DNA from: Chryseobacterium indologenes
GTDB lineage: Bacteria > Bacteroidota > Bacteroidia > Flavobacteriales > Weeksellaceae
Direction: 5' to 3'
Length of the DNA: 64,000 bases
NCBI RefSeq assembly: GCF_001295265.1
Contig: NZ_LJOD01000002.1
Span: 124,001 to 188,000, forward strand
A model generated the notes under the pieces. That model worked only from the letters and a program-made list of their open reading frames with translations. It made no database searches and was not told the DNA's origin. Positions 36,671 through 46,025 of this stretch are shown here, piece by piece; within the stretch, counting starts at the first letter, position 1, and each line of letters begins with the position of its first letter. A program made the translations under genes and the position numbers.

Positions 36671-36678
36671 TAAATTTG
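36671..36678 (+). promoter_or_regulatory. -7 box TAAATTTG
   Basis: Exact match 16 bases before the ATG of the third type B gene; no clear TTG at -33. Confidence 0.55.
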
Positions 36679-36694
36679 TTGAAACAAAAGTATT

Positions 36695-39073
36695 ATGAGA
36701 AGAATTCTATCTGTTTTTTATTTATTCCTTTTAGTCGTCCCGGCTTTTTTATTTTCACAAACTCCACAGCCCCGCAAGCCTGGAAAGATTCAGTCAACTG
36801 AACAATCCCGGAGAGCAGGGAATTTTATTGATGTGAATGCAGCTGGCTACGCTGAAAGTAATTATTCCATCACACAATTGGTAAAAGATGTTCTGATCTC
36901 TTCCGGAACCAATACCTGTGTGACTCCAACTGTAAATAATGTTAAAATAACCCCTAATCATGCTGTTACGAATAATAACAGATCCTGGGGATACTTCCAT
37001 AAAGGAACTACAAATTTCCCCTTTAAAGATGGTATTGTACTTTCTACAGGATATGCGAGAGAAGCCGGGAATAGTTTTGTAGATGGGCTTAATGCCAATA
37101 ACGGCGGAGGAACGGATTCTGATCTTGCTCAGGCTATCGGATCTACAGGAACACTTGCTGATGCGGTTCTTCTTGAATTTGATTTCGTACCTACGACTTC
37201 CCAGATTAAATTTAATTATCTCCTTGCTTCTGAAGAGTATTACAGCACCTTTCCATGTGATTATTCGGATGCTTTTGCCATATTATTGAGACCTACATCT
37301 GGGGGACCATACCAGAATATGGCTATACTTCCGGCAGGGGCCGGTCCTGTGAGTGTTACCAATATACGTCCTGCAATATCGGGGTTTGGAGGCTGTCCAG
37401 CTGTTAACGAACAATATTTTGCCGGTTACAATACCACTAATATTGAAACTAACTTTAACGGTAGAACTGTTCCCCTTACCGCTACTGCAACTGTAATTCC
37501 TGGTCAGGAATATCATTTTAAAATGGTTATTGCAGATTATACTCCATATTCTAGTCCCGATCACGTTTATGACTCTGCTGTATTTCTGGAAGGCGGATCC
37601 TTCAATATCGGAGTAGAACTTTTAGATCCAAGTGGAGCAACACTTCCTTCAGATATTAACGTCTGTGATAATGTACCACAGGTGATTACTGCTTCTGTAA
37701 GTGATCCTAACCTTTTATACCAATGGTATCATAATGGAAATCCGGTTCCCGGAGCTACTTCAAATACCATTACGGCAACACAGCCCGGAACTTATACCAT
37801 TGAAGTAAGTGTACCCGGTAACCCTTGCCCTGGGAAGGCTACTATAGAAATTCACGGAGGAACTACACCTCTGGCACAGGATGCTACACTGCTTCTTTGT
37901 GCTACACCCGATATAACCACTTTCGATTTAACCAATGCCATGTCTTCGATAAGTCCTACTCCGGGAGCGGTATTCAGGTTTTACGAAAATCAGGCTGATG
38001 CCATTGCCAGGAATGAAAACTATATCCAGAATGTACTGAACTATAATGGTACGGATGGGCAGATCCTATACACGGTAGTGTCAAATGGCGGTTTCTGCAG
38101 CAAAATGATAGAGCTGAAGCTGGCGAAAGAAACAACACCTGTAGCAGGAGTAAAATCCTCAAGGATTAAAATATGCCCGGGAGAAACAGTAACCCTTACC
38201 GCAGAAGGAGGTGCGTCTTATCAATGGACCAATTTCTTAGGAACAGGGAATACACAGACTGCTACGCTTTACCAGACCACTACATTCACGGTATATGCTC
38301 TTGGACCTAAAGGCTGCCGTTCATTAAATCCGGCTACCATTACAGTAGAAGTTACACCGGAACTTACTTCCCCTCTCAAAGATGTGGAAATGTGTCTGGG
38401 CGACCGTGTTATACTGGATGCAGGTGCCGGCCCGAACTATAAATACCTATGGAATACCGGAGCTACTACCCAGACGATCCTTGCCAGCGACTGGGGAGTT
38501 TATACAGTAGAGGTAGATAACGGATTCTGTAAAAAAATCTTTACTGCTAAAGTAGGAGGAGCTGCTGTTCCTTTTGTAACTGCTGCCAATTATGAAAGTG
38601 CTAAGAAAACCCTGACTGTTATTGCTGAAAATCCTATGATGAATAATACGACAAGCAGTCTGGAATATTCTATTGATAACGGAATTTCATGGCAGGATTC
38701 CAATGTATTCACCAACCTGCTGGATAATACCAATTATACGATTATGGTAAGAAGAGTGGGGACGCATTGTGTAGGTACATTTGAATTCTTTACCCTTCAG
38801 ATTAACAATATCATCACACCTAATGATGACGGAATCAATGATGTGCTTGATCTGAAATCTCTGGGTGACTTCAAGAACTTTACAGGATCAATTTTCGACA
38901 GATACGGTGTAGAAATGTTCCGTTTCTCCAAGGAGATGCCTGTGTGGAACGGAACGGTAGGAGGTAAGAGACTTCCGACTGCGACGTACTGGTATAAATT
39001 CAACTTTGAATATCCTAAGTCTAAAGTTCAGATGAACTGGTCCGGATGGATCATGCTGAAGAATAGAGAATAA
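36695..39073 (+). CDS. T9SS type B secreted protein, third paralogue
   Basis: 792 residues with signal peptide ending FLFS, cut before Gln. Choice-of-anchor-L-like domain (about 40-320; GNFIDVNAAGYAESNYSITQLVKDVL, LLEFDFVPTTSQIKFNYLLASEEY, SDAFAILLRP), Ig/PKD-like modules (VNICDNVPQ-type and KSSRIKICPGETVTLTAEGGASYQW), then a type B sorting domain (about 706-792; IITPNDDGIND, FDRYGVEMF, WNG). Its architecture matches the first paralogue rather than the long second one. It is separated from ksgA by a strong bidirectional terminator. Confidence 0.9.
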   Translation: MRRILSVFYLFLLVVPAFLFSQTPQPRKPGKIQSTEQSRRAGNFIDVNAAGYAESNYSITQLVKDVLISSGTNTCVTPTVNNVKITPNHAVTNNNRSWGYFHKGTTNFPFKDGIVLSTGYAREAGNSFVDGLNANNGGGTDSDLAQAIGSTGTLADAVLLEFDFVPTTSQIKFNYLLASEEYYSTFPCDYSDAFAILLRPTSGGPYQNMAILPAGAGPVSVTNIRPAISGFGGCPAVNEQYFAGYNTTNIETNFNGRTVPLTATATVIPGQEYHFKMVIADYTPYSSPDHVYDSAVFLEGGSFNIGVELLDPSGATLPSDINVCDNVPQVITASVSDPNLLYQWYHNGNPVPGATSNTITATQPGTYTIEVSVPGNPCPGKATIEIHGGTTPLAQDATLLLCATPDITTFDLTNAMSSISPTPGAVFRFYENQADAIARNENYIQNVLNYNGTDGQILYTVVSNGGFCSKMIELKLAKETTPVAGVKSSRIKICPGETVTLTAEGGASYQWTNFLGTGNTQTATLYQTTTFTVYALGPKGCRSLNPATITVEVTPELTSPLKDVEMCLGDRVILDAGAGPNYKYLWNTGATTQTILASDWGVYTVEVDNGFCKKIFTAKVGGAAVPFVTAANYESAKKTLTVIAENPMMNNTTSSLEYSIDNGISWQDSNVFTNLLDNTNYTIMVRRVGTHCVGTFEFFTLQINNIITPNDDGINDVLDLKSLGDFKNFTGSIFDRYGVEMFRFSKEMPVWNGTVGGKRLPTATYWYKFNFEYPKSKVQMNWSGWIMLKNRE

Positions 39074-39093
39074 TATAGAATAATCTATCATAA

Positions 39094-39127
39094 AAAAAGC
39101 CTTTCAGATTAATCTGAAAGGCTTTTT
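39094..39127. terminator. Bidirectional terminator
   Basis: Perfect 17-base palindromic arms, AAAAAGCCTTTCAGATT and its complement, between convergent genes; the last few bases next to the axis would form the loop. Confidence 0.92.
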
Positions 39128-39129
39128 GT

Positions 39130-39900
39130 TTATCTGTTTTCTTTCCAGAGATTGGCAAAGCTTATAAAATCAAGGACACTCAGTTCCTCTGCTCTTTTGT
39201 CTAAAAACTCATGGGTTTTTAAAGCTTCAGGAATTTCCAGAACCTTCAGAGAATTTGAAAGCTTCTTTCTCCTTTGATTAAATCCGGCTTTTACAATTTT
39301 TTTAAAGAGAACCTCATTCCCGGCCAGACCTTCTTTTGGGTTTCTTGTCAGTCTGATTACTCCTGATTTAACTTTCGGAGGCGGATTAAAAACGTTTTCA
39401 TGTACTGTAAAAAGATAGGAGACATCATAATAAGCCTGTATCAGAACGGAAAGAATTCCATAGTCCTTGGTTCTGGGAACCGCTGCTGTTCTTTCTGCAA
39501 CTTCCTTTTGAAACATTCCTACCATTTCCGGGATCAGCTCATAATGATCTATAATCTGGAATAATATCTGAGAAGAAATATTATAGGGGAAATTACCGAT
39601 AATAGCAATCTGCTCACCATTCACAAATTGAAAATCCTGCTTCAGGAAATCGCCCACAAATGTATTCTCTGTGATTTTCGGATAATTGTTTTTAAGATAC
39701 TCTATAGATTCGGTATCAATTTCTGCGAGATAGACGTTCTGATCCTTTTCGAGAAGGTATTTGGTAAGGACACCCATTCCGGGGCCAACTTCCATCACCT
39801 TATTATAGTTCTCAAAACTAAGACCTTCCACAATCTTTCTTGCGATATTTTCATCTGTCAGAAAGTGCTGTCCCAGATGTTTTTTTGCTTTTACACTCAA
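39130..39900 (-). CDS. rsmA: 16S rRNA (adenine1518/1519-N6) dimethyltransferase
   Basis: KsgA / RsmA, which dimethylates two adenines in the 3' hairpin of 16S rRNA late in 30S assembly. 256 residues: KKHLGQHFLTDENIARKI at the start, the SAM motif EVGPGMGVLT (about 37-46), and catalytic motif IV as NFPYNIS (103-109; NLPY in most homologues), then a C-terminal helical domain (FNQRRKKLSNSLK). Transcribed alone, divergent from ftsX. Confidence 0.96.
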   Translation of the reverse strand: MSVKAKKHLGQHFLTDENIARKIVEGLSFENYNKVMEVGPGMGVLTKYLLEKDQNVYLAEIDTESIEYLKNNYPKITENTFVGDFLKQDFQFVNGEQIAIIGNFPYNISSQILFQIIDHYELIPEMVGMFQKEVAERTAAVPRTKDYGILSVLIQAYYDVSYLFTVHENVFNPPPKVKSGVIRLTRNPKEGLAGNEVLFKKIVKAGFNQRRKKLSNSLKVLEIPEALKTHEFLDKRAEELSVLDFISFANLWKENR

Positions 39901-39991
39901 AGTTTTTTATGATTTTATTAACAATGATTTTCTTTATTTCGTCCCAAATTTCGGAAGTTTTTTTCTATTTTAGCCAAAAATTTTAATATTA

Positions 39992-40888
39992 ATGGCTAAA
40001 TCTGTAGAAGAGTTTAATAAGAAAAGGCTTCGGTCCAGCAATATTACAGTAGTGATAAGTATTGCCCTGGTGTTATTTTTGCTGGGTTTGATGGGACTTA
40101 TTCTGATCAATGCACAAAAGTATTCAGACTATCTTAAAGAACAACTTGTTGTAAACGCATATTTTGATGAAAACTATGATGTAAAAGATTCAGCTAAAAT
40201 TTTAAAACAGGAAAGTGATGCTGTTCAGCAGATCCAGAAGCTGGAATCGGTGAAGCGTACGACCTATATTTCCAAAAAAATGGCTTCTGCGGAAGCTAAG
40301 AAAAGCTTAGGGGTAAACAGTGAGGCTCTTTTTGAAGATGATATTTTTCCTGCGTCTGTAGAAATTACTTTAAAACCGGAATATACAGATTCGGCTAAAA
40401 TCGGAAAAGTGCTTACAGAAATTAAATCGGTGCCGGGAATTGTAGATGTGAAAAATGATTCCGATTCTCAGAAAATTTATGATAAGCTGAATCAGATTCT
40501 TAAGTGGATCCTGGCGTTCTGTATTTTATTCCTGATTCTGGCCATTGTATTGATTAATAACTCAATCAGGCTAAAAGTATTTTCAAAAAGGTTTATTATT
40601 AAAACCATGCAGCTGGTAGGAGCGAAGCGTAGATTTATTCTTATTCCTTTCATCAAAGAAGCACTTATTCTTGGAGTATTAGGGGCTATACTCGGATTAC
40701 TGGCATTATTCGGACTTTGGTATTATTTTACAACCACAATAAAAACACCTTTCGTACAGGATACCAATCAGTATGTATGGCTGGTAGTACTGGTATTTGG
40801 AGTGGGTATTTTCATCAGTGTATTAAGTACAATCATTGCAACATGGAGATTCTTAAGATCCAATGTTGACGATTTATATTATTCTTAA
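39992..40888 (+). CDS. ftsX: Cell division permease-like protein FtsX
   Basis: 298 residues. Four transmembrane helices: one near the N-terminus (about 19-43) and three at the C-terminus (about 168-190, 220-250, 265-285), with a large periplasmic domain between the first two, as in FtsX. The motif NSIRLKVFSKRFIIKTMQLVGAKRRFI before the third helix is typical. With FtsE it regulates peptidoglycan hydrolases at division. No ftsE is in this window. The downstream gene starts one base after the stop, beginning a conserved cluster. Confidence 0.93.
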   Translation: MAKSVEEFNKKRLRSSNITVVISIALVLFLLGLMGLILINAQKYSDYLKEQLVVNAYFDENYDVKDSAKILKQESDAVQQIQKLESVKRTTYISKKMASAEAKKSLGVNSEALFEDDIFPASVEITLKPEYTDSAKIGKVLTEIKSVPGIVDVKNDSDSQKIYDKLNQILKWILAFCILFLILAIVLINNSIRLKVFSKRFIIKTMQLVGAKRRFILIPFIKEALILGVLGAILGLLALFGLWYYFTTTIKTPFVQDTNQYVWLVVLVFGVGIFISVLSTIIATWRFLRSNVDDLYYS

Positions 40889-40889
40889 C

Positions 40890-41186
40890 ATGAGCAAAAA
40901 AACAAATAAATTTTCCGCTTCAGCGTTTGGCAAGGAAACCGAAGTTCCACAGGAAAATACTTTTTATTTTGGACAGCAGAACTTCAAATGGATGCTGATA
41001 GGGCTTGCATTTATCGTTGTAGGATTCCTTCTGATGATGGGCCCGGATGCCAACACAGTAGATGGCAAATTCGATCCTAATTCATGGAACGACGGCATTT
41101 TCTCTATCCGCAGAATCAGAATTGCACCGTTATTTGTCGTAATTGGTTTTGCAATAGAAGTTTATGCAATTTTGAAGAGAAAGTAA
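40890..41186 (+). CDS. DUF3098 family membrane protein
   Basis: 98 residues from ATG 40890, which I prefer to an in-frame ATG at 40863 because it leaves one base after the ftsX stop and gives a standard start (MSKKTNKFSASAFGKET). Two transmembrane helices (QNFKWMLIGLAFIVVGFLLMM and IAPLFVVIGFAIEVYAIL) flank a short exposed loop with DPNSWNDGIFSIRR. This family usually sits between ftsX and uppP in flavobacteria. Function unknown. Confidence 0.87.
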   Translation: MSKKTNKFSASAFGKETEVPQENTFYFGQQNFKWMLIGLAFIVVGFLLMMGPDANTVDGKFDPNSWNDGIFSIRRIRIAPLFVVIGFAIEVYAILKRK

Positions 41187-41217
41187 TTGATAAAATCTTT
41201 ATTAGGAGATTAAGAAA

Positions 41218-41276
41218 TTAAGAGATTCATGCATTGGCTGTGAGTCTCAAAATCTCTTAATCTTTTAATTTTTTTT
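41218..41276 (+). terminator. Hairpin with T tract between DUF3098 and uppP
   Basis: Inverted repeat TTAAGAGATT (41218-41227) / AATCTCTTAA (41251-41260), then T-rich sequence ending in eight T (41269-41276). It could end part of the ftsX transcript or be an intergenic repeat; related GAGATTAAG words lie just upstream. Confidence 0.45.
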
Positions 41277-41291
41277 ACAGACACAACACAT

Positions 41292-42110
41292 ATGGATTTA
41301 ATTAAAGCAATTATTATTGCTATTATTGAAGGGCTTACAGAGTACCTTCCGATTTCGTCTACAGCACACATGGGTTTCACGGCTAACCTCCTTGGATTAC
41401 CGGATGATGAATTTCTGAAAATGTTTCAGGTGTCTATTCAGTTTGGTGCTATTTTATCTGTGGTAGTGGCTTATTGGAAAAAATTCTTTGACCTGAATAA
41501 CATCCAGTTTTATTTCAAACTTGGTTTTGCAGTGGTTCCTGCATTGGTTTTAGGATATCTGTTTGATGATAAAATAGAAGCGGTTCTTGGAAATCAGATT
41601 GCCATTTCTTCCGTATTGGTACTGGGAGGTGTTGTTCTCTTATTTGCTGATCAATGGTTTAAAAATCCGAAAATTGATGATGAAAAAGGGATTACAGTAA
41701 GAAAAGCAATTACCATCGGGGTCTGGCAGTGTCTGGCCATGATGCCGGGTACAAGCCGTAGCGCAGCTTCCATCATTGGAGGAATGACACAGGGGCTTAC
41801 AAGAAAGGCGGCAGCAGAATTTTCATTTTTCCTTGCTGTTCCTACCATGCTTGCCGTAACAGTATATTCTGTTTTCCTTAAAACATGGGGTAAAGAAACG
41901 GCAAATCCACAAAAAGGATATGAAATGATCATGGCTTCTCAGGATCACATCATGATTTTTATTGTAGGAAATATTGTAGCATTTATTGTAGCCCTTATCG
42001 CTATCAAAGCATTCATAGGTGTTCTTAATAAATATGGTTTTAAGCCTTGGGGCTGGTATCGTATCTTTGTTGGAATTGCCTTGTTGATCTATTTCTATTT
42101 CTTTAAATAA
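41292..42110 (+). CDS. uppP: Undecaprenyl-diphosphate phosphatase
   Basis: UppP / BacA, 272 residues, multi-pass inner-membrane enzyme that recycles undecaprenyl pyrophosphate for wall synthesis. The two active-site motifs are clear: EGLTEYLPISSTAHM (about 14-28) and PGTSRSAASIIGGMTQGL (about 155-172), with FFLAVPTMLAV after. About eight helices. Its stop is directly followed by the next ATG, so translation may be coupled. Confidence 0.96.
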   Translation: MDLIKAIIIAIIEGLTEYLPISSTAHMGFTANLLGLPDDEFLKMFQVSIQFGAILSVVVAYWKKFFDLNNIQFYFKLGFAVVPALVLGYLFDDKIEAVLGNQIAISSVLVLGGVVLLFADQWFKNPKIDDEKGITVRKAITIGVWQCLAMMPGTSRSAASIIGGMTQGLTRKAAAEFSFFLAVPTMLAVTVYSVFLKTWGKETANPQKGYEMIMASQDHIMIFIVGNIVAFIVALIAIKAFIGVLNKYGFKPWGWYRIFVGIALLIYFYFFK

Positions 42111-42560
42111 ATGAAAGGGAATATCTTAAAAATACTGGCAGTATCCGGTTGTGTAATTTCCTGTTCGCCGGCACATACCTTATTCGTGAAGAACAATACC
42201 AATGAAAGACTGGATTTTTTTGTTGAATTGAAAGAGAAAAGTCAGGTTAAAGAGCTTCTGATTTGTAAAGAACTGGTTCCGGATGAAAAGCTCGAAAGTA
42301 AAGCCTTTATCAATTATTATAAGGAAGGGAAATGCTATCATCAGGCGATTAATGCCATCAATAATAAAAGCTATAAATTTACTCTGCCTGTAAATTATAC
42401 CATCAATATTGCACCCAATAATTCCGTTTATCCTTTTAAAGCTATCTATTATATGAGGGGGGATATCAAATGCTTTATCAATATGGGTACTTCCGCAGAC
42501 TGCCGGCAGAAAACAAGCCAGCAGCCGGGTTTAGTAAATATTACAGAAATTTTAGAATAA
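42111..42560 (+). CDS. Putative lipoprotein, hypothetical
   Basis: 149 residues. The start MKGNILKILAVSGCVISC ends in a lipobox-like VISC, so lipid attachment is likely. The mature part is a small beta-rich domain with four or five more Cys. No family recognised. The ATG directly follows the uppP stop, and the stop (TAA) shares its last A with the truB ATG, so the gene is embedded in the cluster. Confidence 0.75.
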   Translation: MKGNILKILAVSGCVISCSPAHTLFVKNNTNERLDFFVELKEKSQVKELLICKELVPDEKLESKAFINYYKEGKCYHQAINAINNKSYKFTLPVNYTINIAPNNSVYPFKAIYYMRGDIKCFINMGTSADCRQKTSQQPGLVNITEILE

Positions 42561-43261
42561 TGACAGCTGAAGAACTGCAATCAGGATATATATTTTTATT
42601 GGATAAGCCTCTGGACTGGACTTCTTTCCAGGCTGTCAATAAAATGAAATATAAACTCAAAAGAGAATTTGGTCTTCCTAAAAAATTTAAAATAGGACAT
42701 GCCGGAACTCTTGATCCCAGAGCTACGGGCCTGCTTATTGTATGCTGCGGAAAATTCACCAAGAAAATCCCCGAAATACAGGATGCTCCCAAAGAATACT
42801 GGACAGAGATTAAAGTAGGTGTACAGACGGAATCATATGACACGGAAAAACCTGAAATTCTTCATCAGGATATTTCACATATTTCAGAGGAAATGATCCG
42901 TGAGGCCCTTGATAAGTTTGTTGGGGAAATAGAGCAGAAGCCCCCTGTATATTCAGCAATAAAAATAGATGGTGAGAGAGCTTACAATCTTGCAAGAGCA
43001 GGTGAAGAGGTGGAAATGAAGTCCAGAAAGACCACCATATTTTATATTAAAGATATTAAGGTTGAACTTCCGCTGGTGAGCTTTATGGTAGGTTGCTCTA
43101 AGGGAACTTATATCCGGAGCCTGGCACATGATATAGGGCAGGAGCTTGGTGTTGGAGCTTATCTTACCCAGCTCAGACGAACAAAAATAGGAGAGTATAC
43201 CGTTGAAAATGCTACTTCAGATTATTTGGATAACGAATTCAGATTTGAAAATATAAGATGA
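42560..43261 (+). CDS. truB: tRNA pseudouridine(55) synthase
   Basis: Makes pseudouridine 55 in the tRNA T loop. ATG 42560 gives 233 residues and the standard start MTAEELQSGYIFLLDKPLDWTSF; an upstream in-frame ATG at 42470 lies inside the previous gene. The catalytic motif GHAGTLDPRATGLL has the active Asp at about 52; also PPVYSAIKIDGERAYNLARAGE and GTYIRSLAHDIGQELG. It lacks the long C-terminal extension of E. coli TruB. Start and stop both overlap its neighbours. Confidence 0.95.
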   Translation: MTAEELQSGYIFLLDKPLDWTSFQAVNKMKYKLKREFGLPKKFKIGHAGTLDPRATGLLIVCCGKFTKKIPEIQDAPKEYWTEIKVGVQTESYDTEKPEILHQDISHISEEMIREALDKFVGEIEQKPPVYSAIKIDGERAYNLARAGEEVEMKSRKTTIFYIKDIKVELPLVSFMVGCSKGTYIRSLAHDIGQELGVGAYLTQLRRTKIGEYTVENATSDYLDNEFRFENIR

Positions 43262-43833
43262 GAAATTTATTTCTGTTGGGATTAATGCTTTCTTCCGCCT
43301 TGTTTTTTTCACAGGATACGGAAACCGGGAAATCCAAAATGGACTTTTATTTCAATCCGGCACTGAATATAGGGTATAATGCGGGATATAAAGAGCGGGA
43401 AGTTAATAATTCCCAATATATTCAGAACAGGCATTTAGGTAAAATCACTTATGGAATTACGGCAATAGGCGGTTATAATTTTCTTCCTAACTTTGCAGTC
43501 GGAACCGGCCTGAGATATAATTTTGTAGAGGATAATAATCATTTGGTGTACTGGATGATTCAGCCTAAGATCATATTTACACCGGGAGACCGCCCTTTTT
43601 ATATTGATCTGAATTATGGTAAACAGATCAATCATTCAGCGGTTTCTAATTCTGAGCTTTGGGGAGTAAGGCTGGGAATGATGGTTTCTTATTCTAAAAG
43701 GCTAAGCCAGGAAGGCGGAATTATATTGGAAGGACAAAAAATAAAAGGAGATTCTAATGCTTTTTTCATTGGATTAAGTTATGGAATCACCATTTTCAGC
43801 AATAAAAATTATACCGGTTACGGGGAAGATTAA
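43258..43833 (+). CDS. Outer-membrane-type hypothetical protein
   Basis: 191 residues with signal peptide [18 protein letters not shown], cut before Gln. The mature part shows alternating amphipathic strands with many aromatic residues ([51 protein letters not shown]), as in small beta-barrel outer membrane proteins. Its ATG overlaps the truB stop (ATGA) and its own stop shares its final A with the rluF-like start. Function unknown. Confidence 0.78.
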   Translation: MRNLFLLGLMLSSALFFSQDTETGKSKMDFYFNPALNIGYNAGYKEREVNNSQYIQNRHLGKITYGITAIGGYNFLPNFAVGTGLRYNFVEDNNHLVYWMIQPKIIFTPGDRPFYIDLNYGKQINHSAVSNSELWGVRLGMMVSYSKRLSQEGGIILEGQKIKGDSNAFFIGLSYGITIFSNKNYTGYGED

Positions 43834-44555
43834 TGGAAAAAACACGCATCAATAAATATCTGTCAGAAGTAGGGTACTGTTCAAGAAGAGCGGCAGATAA
43901 GCTTTTGGAAGAAGGGAGAATAACCATTAACGGGAAGGTTCCGGAACTGGGAACCAAAGTTTCTGATGAAGACCTTGTAGAAGTAGATGGAAAGCCAATT
44001 CGTGAACCTCAGGATAAGCCTGTGTATATTGCATTCAACAAGCCGGTAGGAATCGTCTGCACCACAGATACAAAGCGTGAAAAAAATAATATCGTAGATT
44101 ACATCAGCCATCCGAAGAGAATCTTCCCGATCGGAAGGCTGGATAAGCCCAGTGAAGGCCTGATCCTGCTGACCAGTGACGGTGATATCGTCAACAAAAT
44201 CCTCAGGGCAAGGAATAACCACGAAAAAGAATATCTTGTCCGTGTAGATAAGCCTATCACTCCGAAGTTTCTGGAAAAAATGAGAAATGGGGTTCCTATT
44301 CTGGATACCGTTACCAGAAAATGTGAAGTAGAAAAGATTGACGATATGAACTTCCGTATCATTCTTACCCAGGGACTGAACAGACAGATTCGCAGAATGT
44401 GCGAATACCTCGGCTATGACGTGAAAAAACTGAAACGTATCCGCATCATGAATATCAAGCTGGATCTGCCGGTTGGAAAATGGAGAGATTTAACAGATCA
44501 GGAGCTTTCAACGCTTAATCTGCTGCTTGAAGATTCCAGTAAGACAGTGGATTAA
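43833..44555 (+). CDS. 23S rRNA pseudouridine synthase, RluF/RsuA type
   Basis: 240 residues. N-terminal S4 RNA-binding domain ([30 protein letters not shown]), then the catalytic domain with [12 protein letters not shown] and [18 protein letters not shown] (catalytic Asp about 104) and the C-terminal [26 protein letters not shown]. The last motif and length resemble RluF (23S U2604) most, but RsuA or RluB-type targets are possible. Last gene of the ftsX cluster. Confidence 0.93.
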   Translation: MEKTRINKYLSEVGYCSRRAADKLLEEGRITINGKVPELGTKVSDEDLVEVDGKPIREPQDKPVYIAFNKPVGIVCTTDTKREKNNIVDYISHPKRIFPIGRLDKPSEGLILLTSDGDIVNKILRARNNHEKEYLVRVDKPITPKFLEKMRNGVPILDTVTRKCEVEKIDDMNFRIILTQGLNRQIRRMCEYLGYDVKKLKRIRIMNIKLDLPVGKWRDLTDQELSTLNLLLEDSSKTVD

Positions 44556-44582
44556 GAATTTTCATTTTATATTTATTCCGAC

Positions 44583-45827
44583 TTACTTAATATACAACCT
44601 CATCCTCGCTTCATATTCCGGTTTCAGCTTCAGTAATTTCCATATTTTTTTGTCATCCGTATTGCTGATGCGGTAAAATATAATTTTGTCTGCAGAATAC
44701 TTAAAATAGGGATGGTTTTTCAGCCATTCTTCAGGAGCATTAGTTAAAGTATACTGGGGAACATCTGAAGAATTCAGAGGGCATATGGAAATCAGTTTCT
44801 GAACCTTTTCTTTGTCAATATTATAGGTTTCAAGGATTTGCTCTTTAGTCATAAAGCCTCCCAGTTTCTTGCGGAAGCCGATGATGTATCCTGCGCTTTT
44901 TTCATCCAGCCCGAACTCGATGAGCTGTTTAAAATTTATAATATTCAGATCAGTTTTTGAGAAATCGGTTTTTTCTTGTTGTTTCACGGGTACAGAACTC
45001 AGTTGGATGTAAGGCTTCAGTTCCTGGAACTTTTCAGGGGAAATAACAAAACACTTTTGAATATTCTCAAGATTTCTGAAATTCCCATTAAGATTCCGGT
45101 CACGATAATTAACGATTGTAGCAGCCTGTTTTTCAGAAAATCCAAGCGCTTTCCATCCGTCCTGGTTTAAAGTATTAGGGTCAAACATACGGTATCGGAT
45201 TTGTACAGCATCACTTCTTTCTGAATTTTTGAAATGATCCGGAGCTTTTGCGGGAAGCATCAGATACGGTTCAAGCTTACCATACACCTCATCAGAAATA
45301 ATAAAGCATTCTTTGAATTTTTCCTTACTGATAAAGCTTCCCCCCAGATAATTTTTATATTTTATAATTGCCTGCGCCTGTCTCTCACTGAAGCCTATCT
45401 GTTGCCAGTTTCCGGCAGAAAAGTGGTCCGGGTTGAATGTTTTGGAAATGCTGATTTCCTGTTTTCTGAAATCTTTATCATGATTGTTATCCGAAAGTAG
45501 AAGATAAGGTTCTAATGCTGCGAATTTTTCCGGAGAAACGGCATAACATTTTTTGAACTGGTCCTTAGAGGTAAATCCGCCAATCATCTTTTTATAACGA
45601 AGAATCGTAGCTGCCTGTTTCTCTGAAAAACCCAGCTTCTGCCATTGTTTTTCATCTAAAGAATTGGGATCAAAATCAGAAAGGCCGGCGGAAACTGAAG
45701 CTTCGGAGATAAACCTGATCTTTGGGAAATTTGTTTTTTCTCTGTTGATATAGTGCTGGAAGACCATAAGGACAATCAGCAGCATTCCCATGAATGCCAG
45801 CTTTCGGTAATAACTTTTTCTCATCAT
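44583..45827 (-). CDS. Membrane-anchored protein with tandem helix-hairpin-helix repeats
   Basis: 414 residues. One N-terminal transmembrane helix (about 8-24), then four repeated units of about 65-80 residues resembling ComEA-type helix-hairpin-helix domains: each has a lead such as FDPNSLDEKQWQKLGFSEKQAATILRY and a second part KFAALEPYLLL-like. A fifth, degenerate unit ends the protein. ComEA domains bind DNA in uptake systems, but the repeats here carry a GFSEKQA helix and might mediate protein contacts instead. Convergent with the rluF-like gene. Confidence 0.85.
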   Translation of the reverse strand: MMRKSYYRKLAFMGMLLIVLMVFQHYINREKTNFPKIRFISEASVSAGLSDFDPNSLDEKQWQKLGFSEKQAATILRYKKMIGGFTSKDQFKKCYAVSPEKFAALEPYLLLSDNNHDKDFRKQEISISKTFNPDHFSAGNWQQIGFSERQAQAIIKYKNYLGGSFISKEKFKECFIISDEVYGKLEPYLMLPAKAPDHFKNSERSDAVQIRYRMFDPNTLNQDGWKALGFSEKQAATIVNYRDRNLNGNFRNLENIQKCFVISPEKFQELKPYIQLSSVPVKQQEKTDFSKTDLNIINFKQLIEFGLDEKSAGYIIGFRKKLGGFMTKEQILETYNIDKEKVQKLISICPLNSSDVPQYTLTNAPEEWLKNHPYFKYSADKIIFYRISNTDDKKIWKLLKLKPEYEARMRLYIK

Positions 45828-46025
45828 AGTCTAAACTTATTAATAAAAATAAGCTGAGGCAATGGGTAATTATAAAATGAGTGTTTTTATACTACAGATA
45901 CAATATAGCTGCTTGAAATTATAAATCAGAATATAAGGATATTATTGAATGGTTTAATATCAATCTACTGAATTATTTACACGGGTAAGGGACGAAGAGT
46001 GTCAGAAATATGAAAAAACGGGATT

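Larger units (their letters stand above)
36313..36694. other. 382-base gap between the second and third type B genes
   Basis: It holds the terminator at 36332 and the -7 box at 36671, plus A/T-rich sequence between them. A weak AAATATTTTCAC string at 36595-36606 recalls the CRP-like motif but has one extra base. I see no gene or RNA. Confidence 0.6.

Noticed and set aside
42470..42559. N-terminal extension of truB
   Set aside because: The extra 30 residues lie inside the preceding lipoprotein gene and are not part of the TruB fold; ATG 42560 fits the family start.
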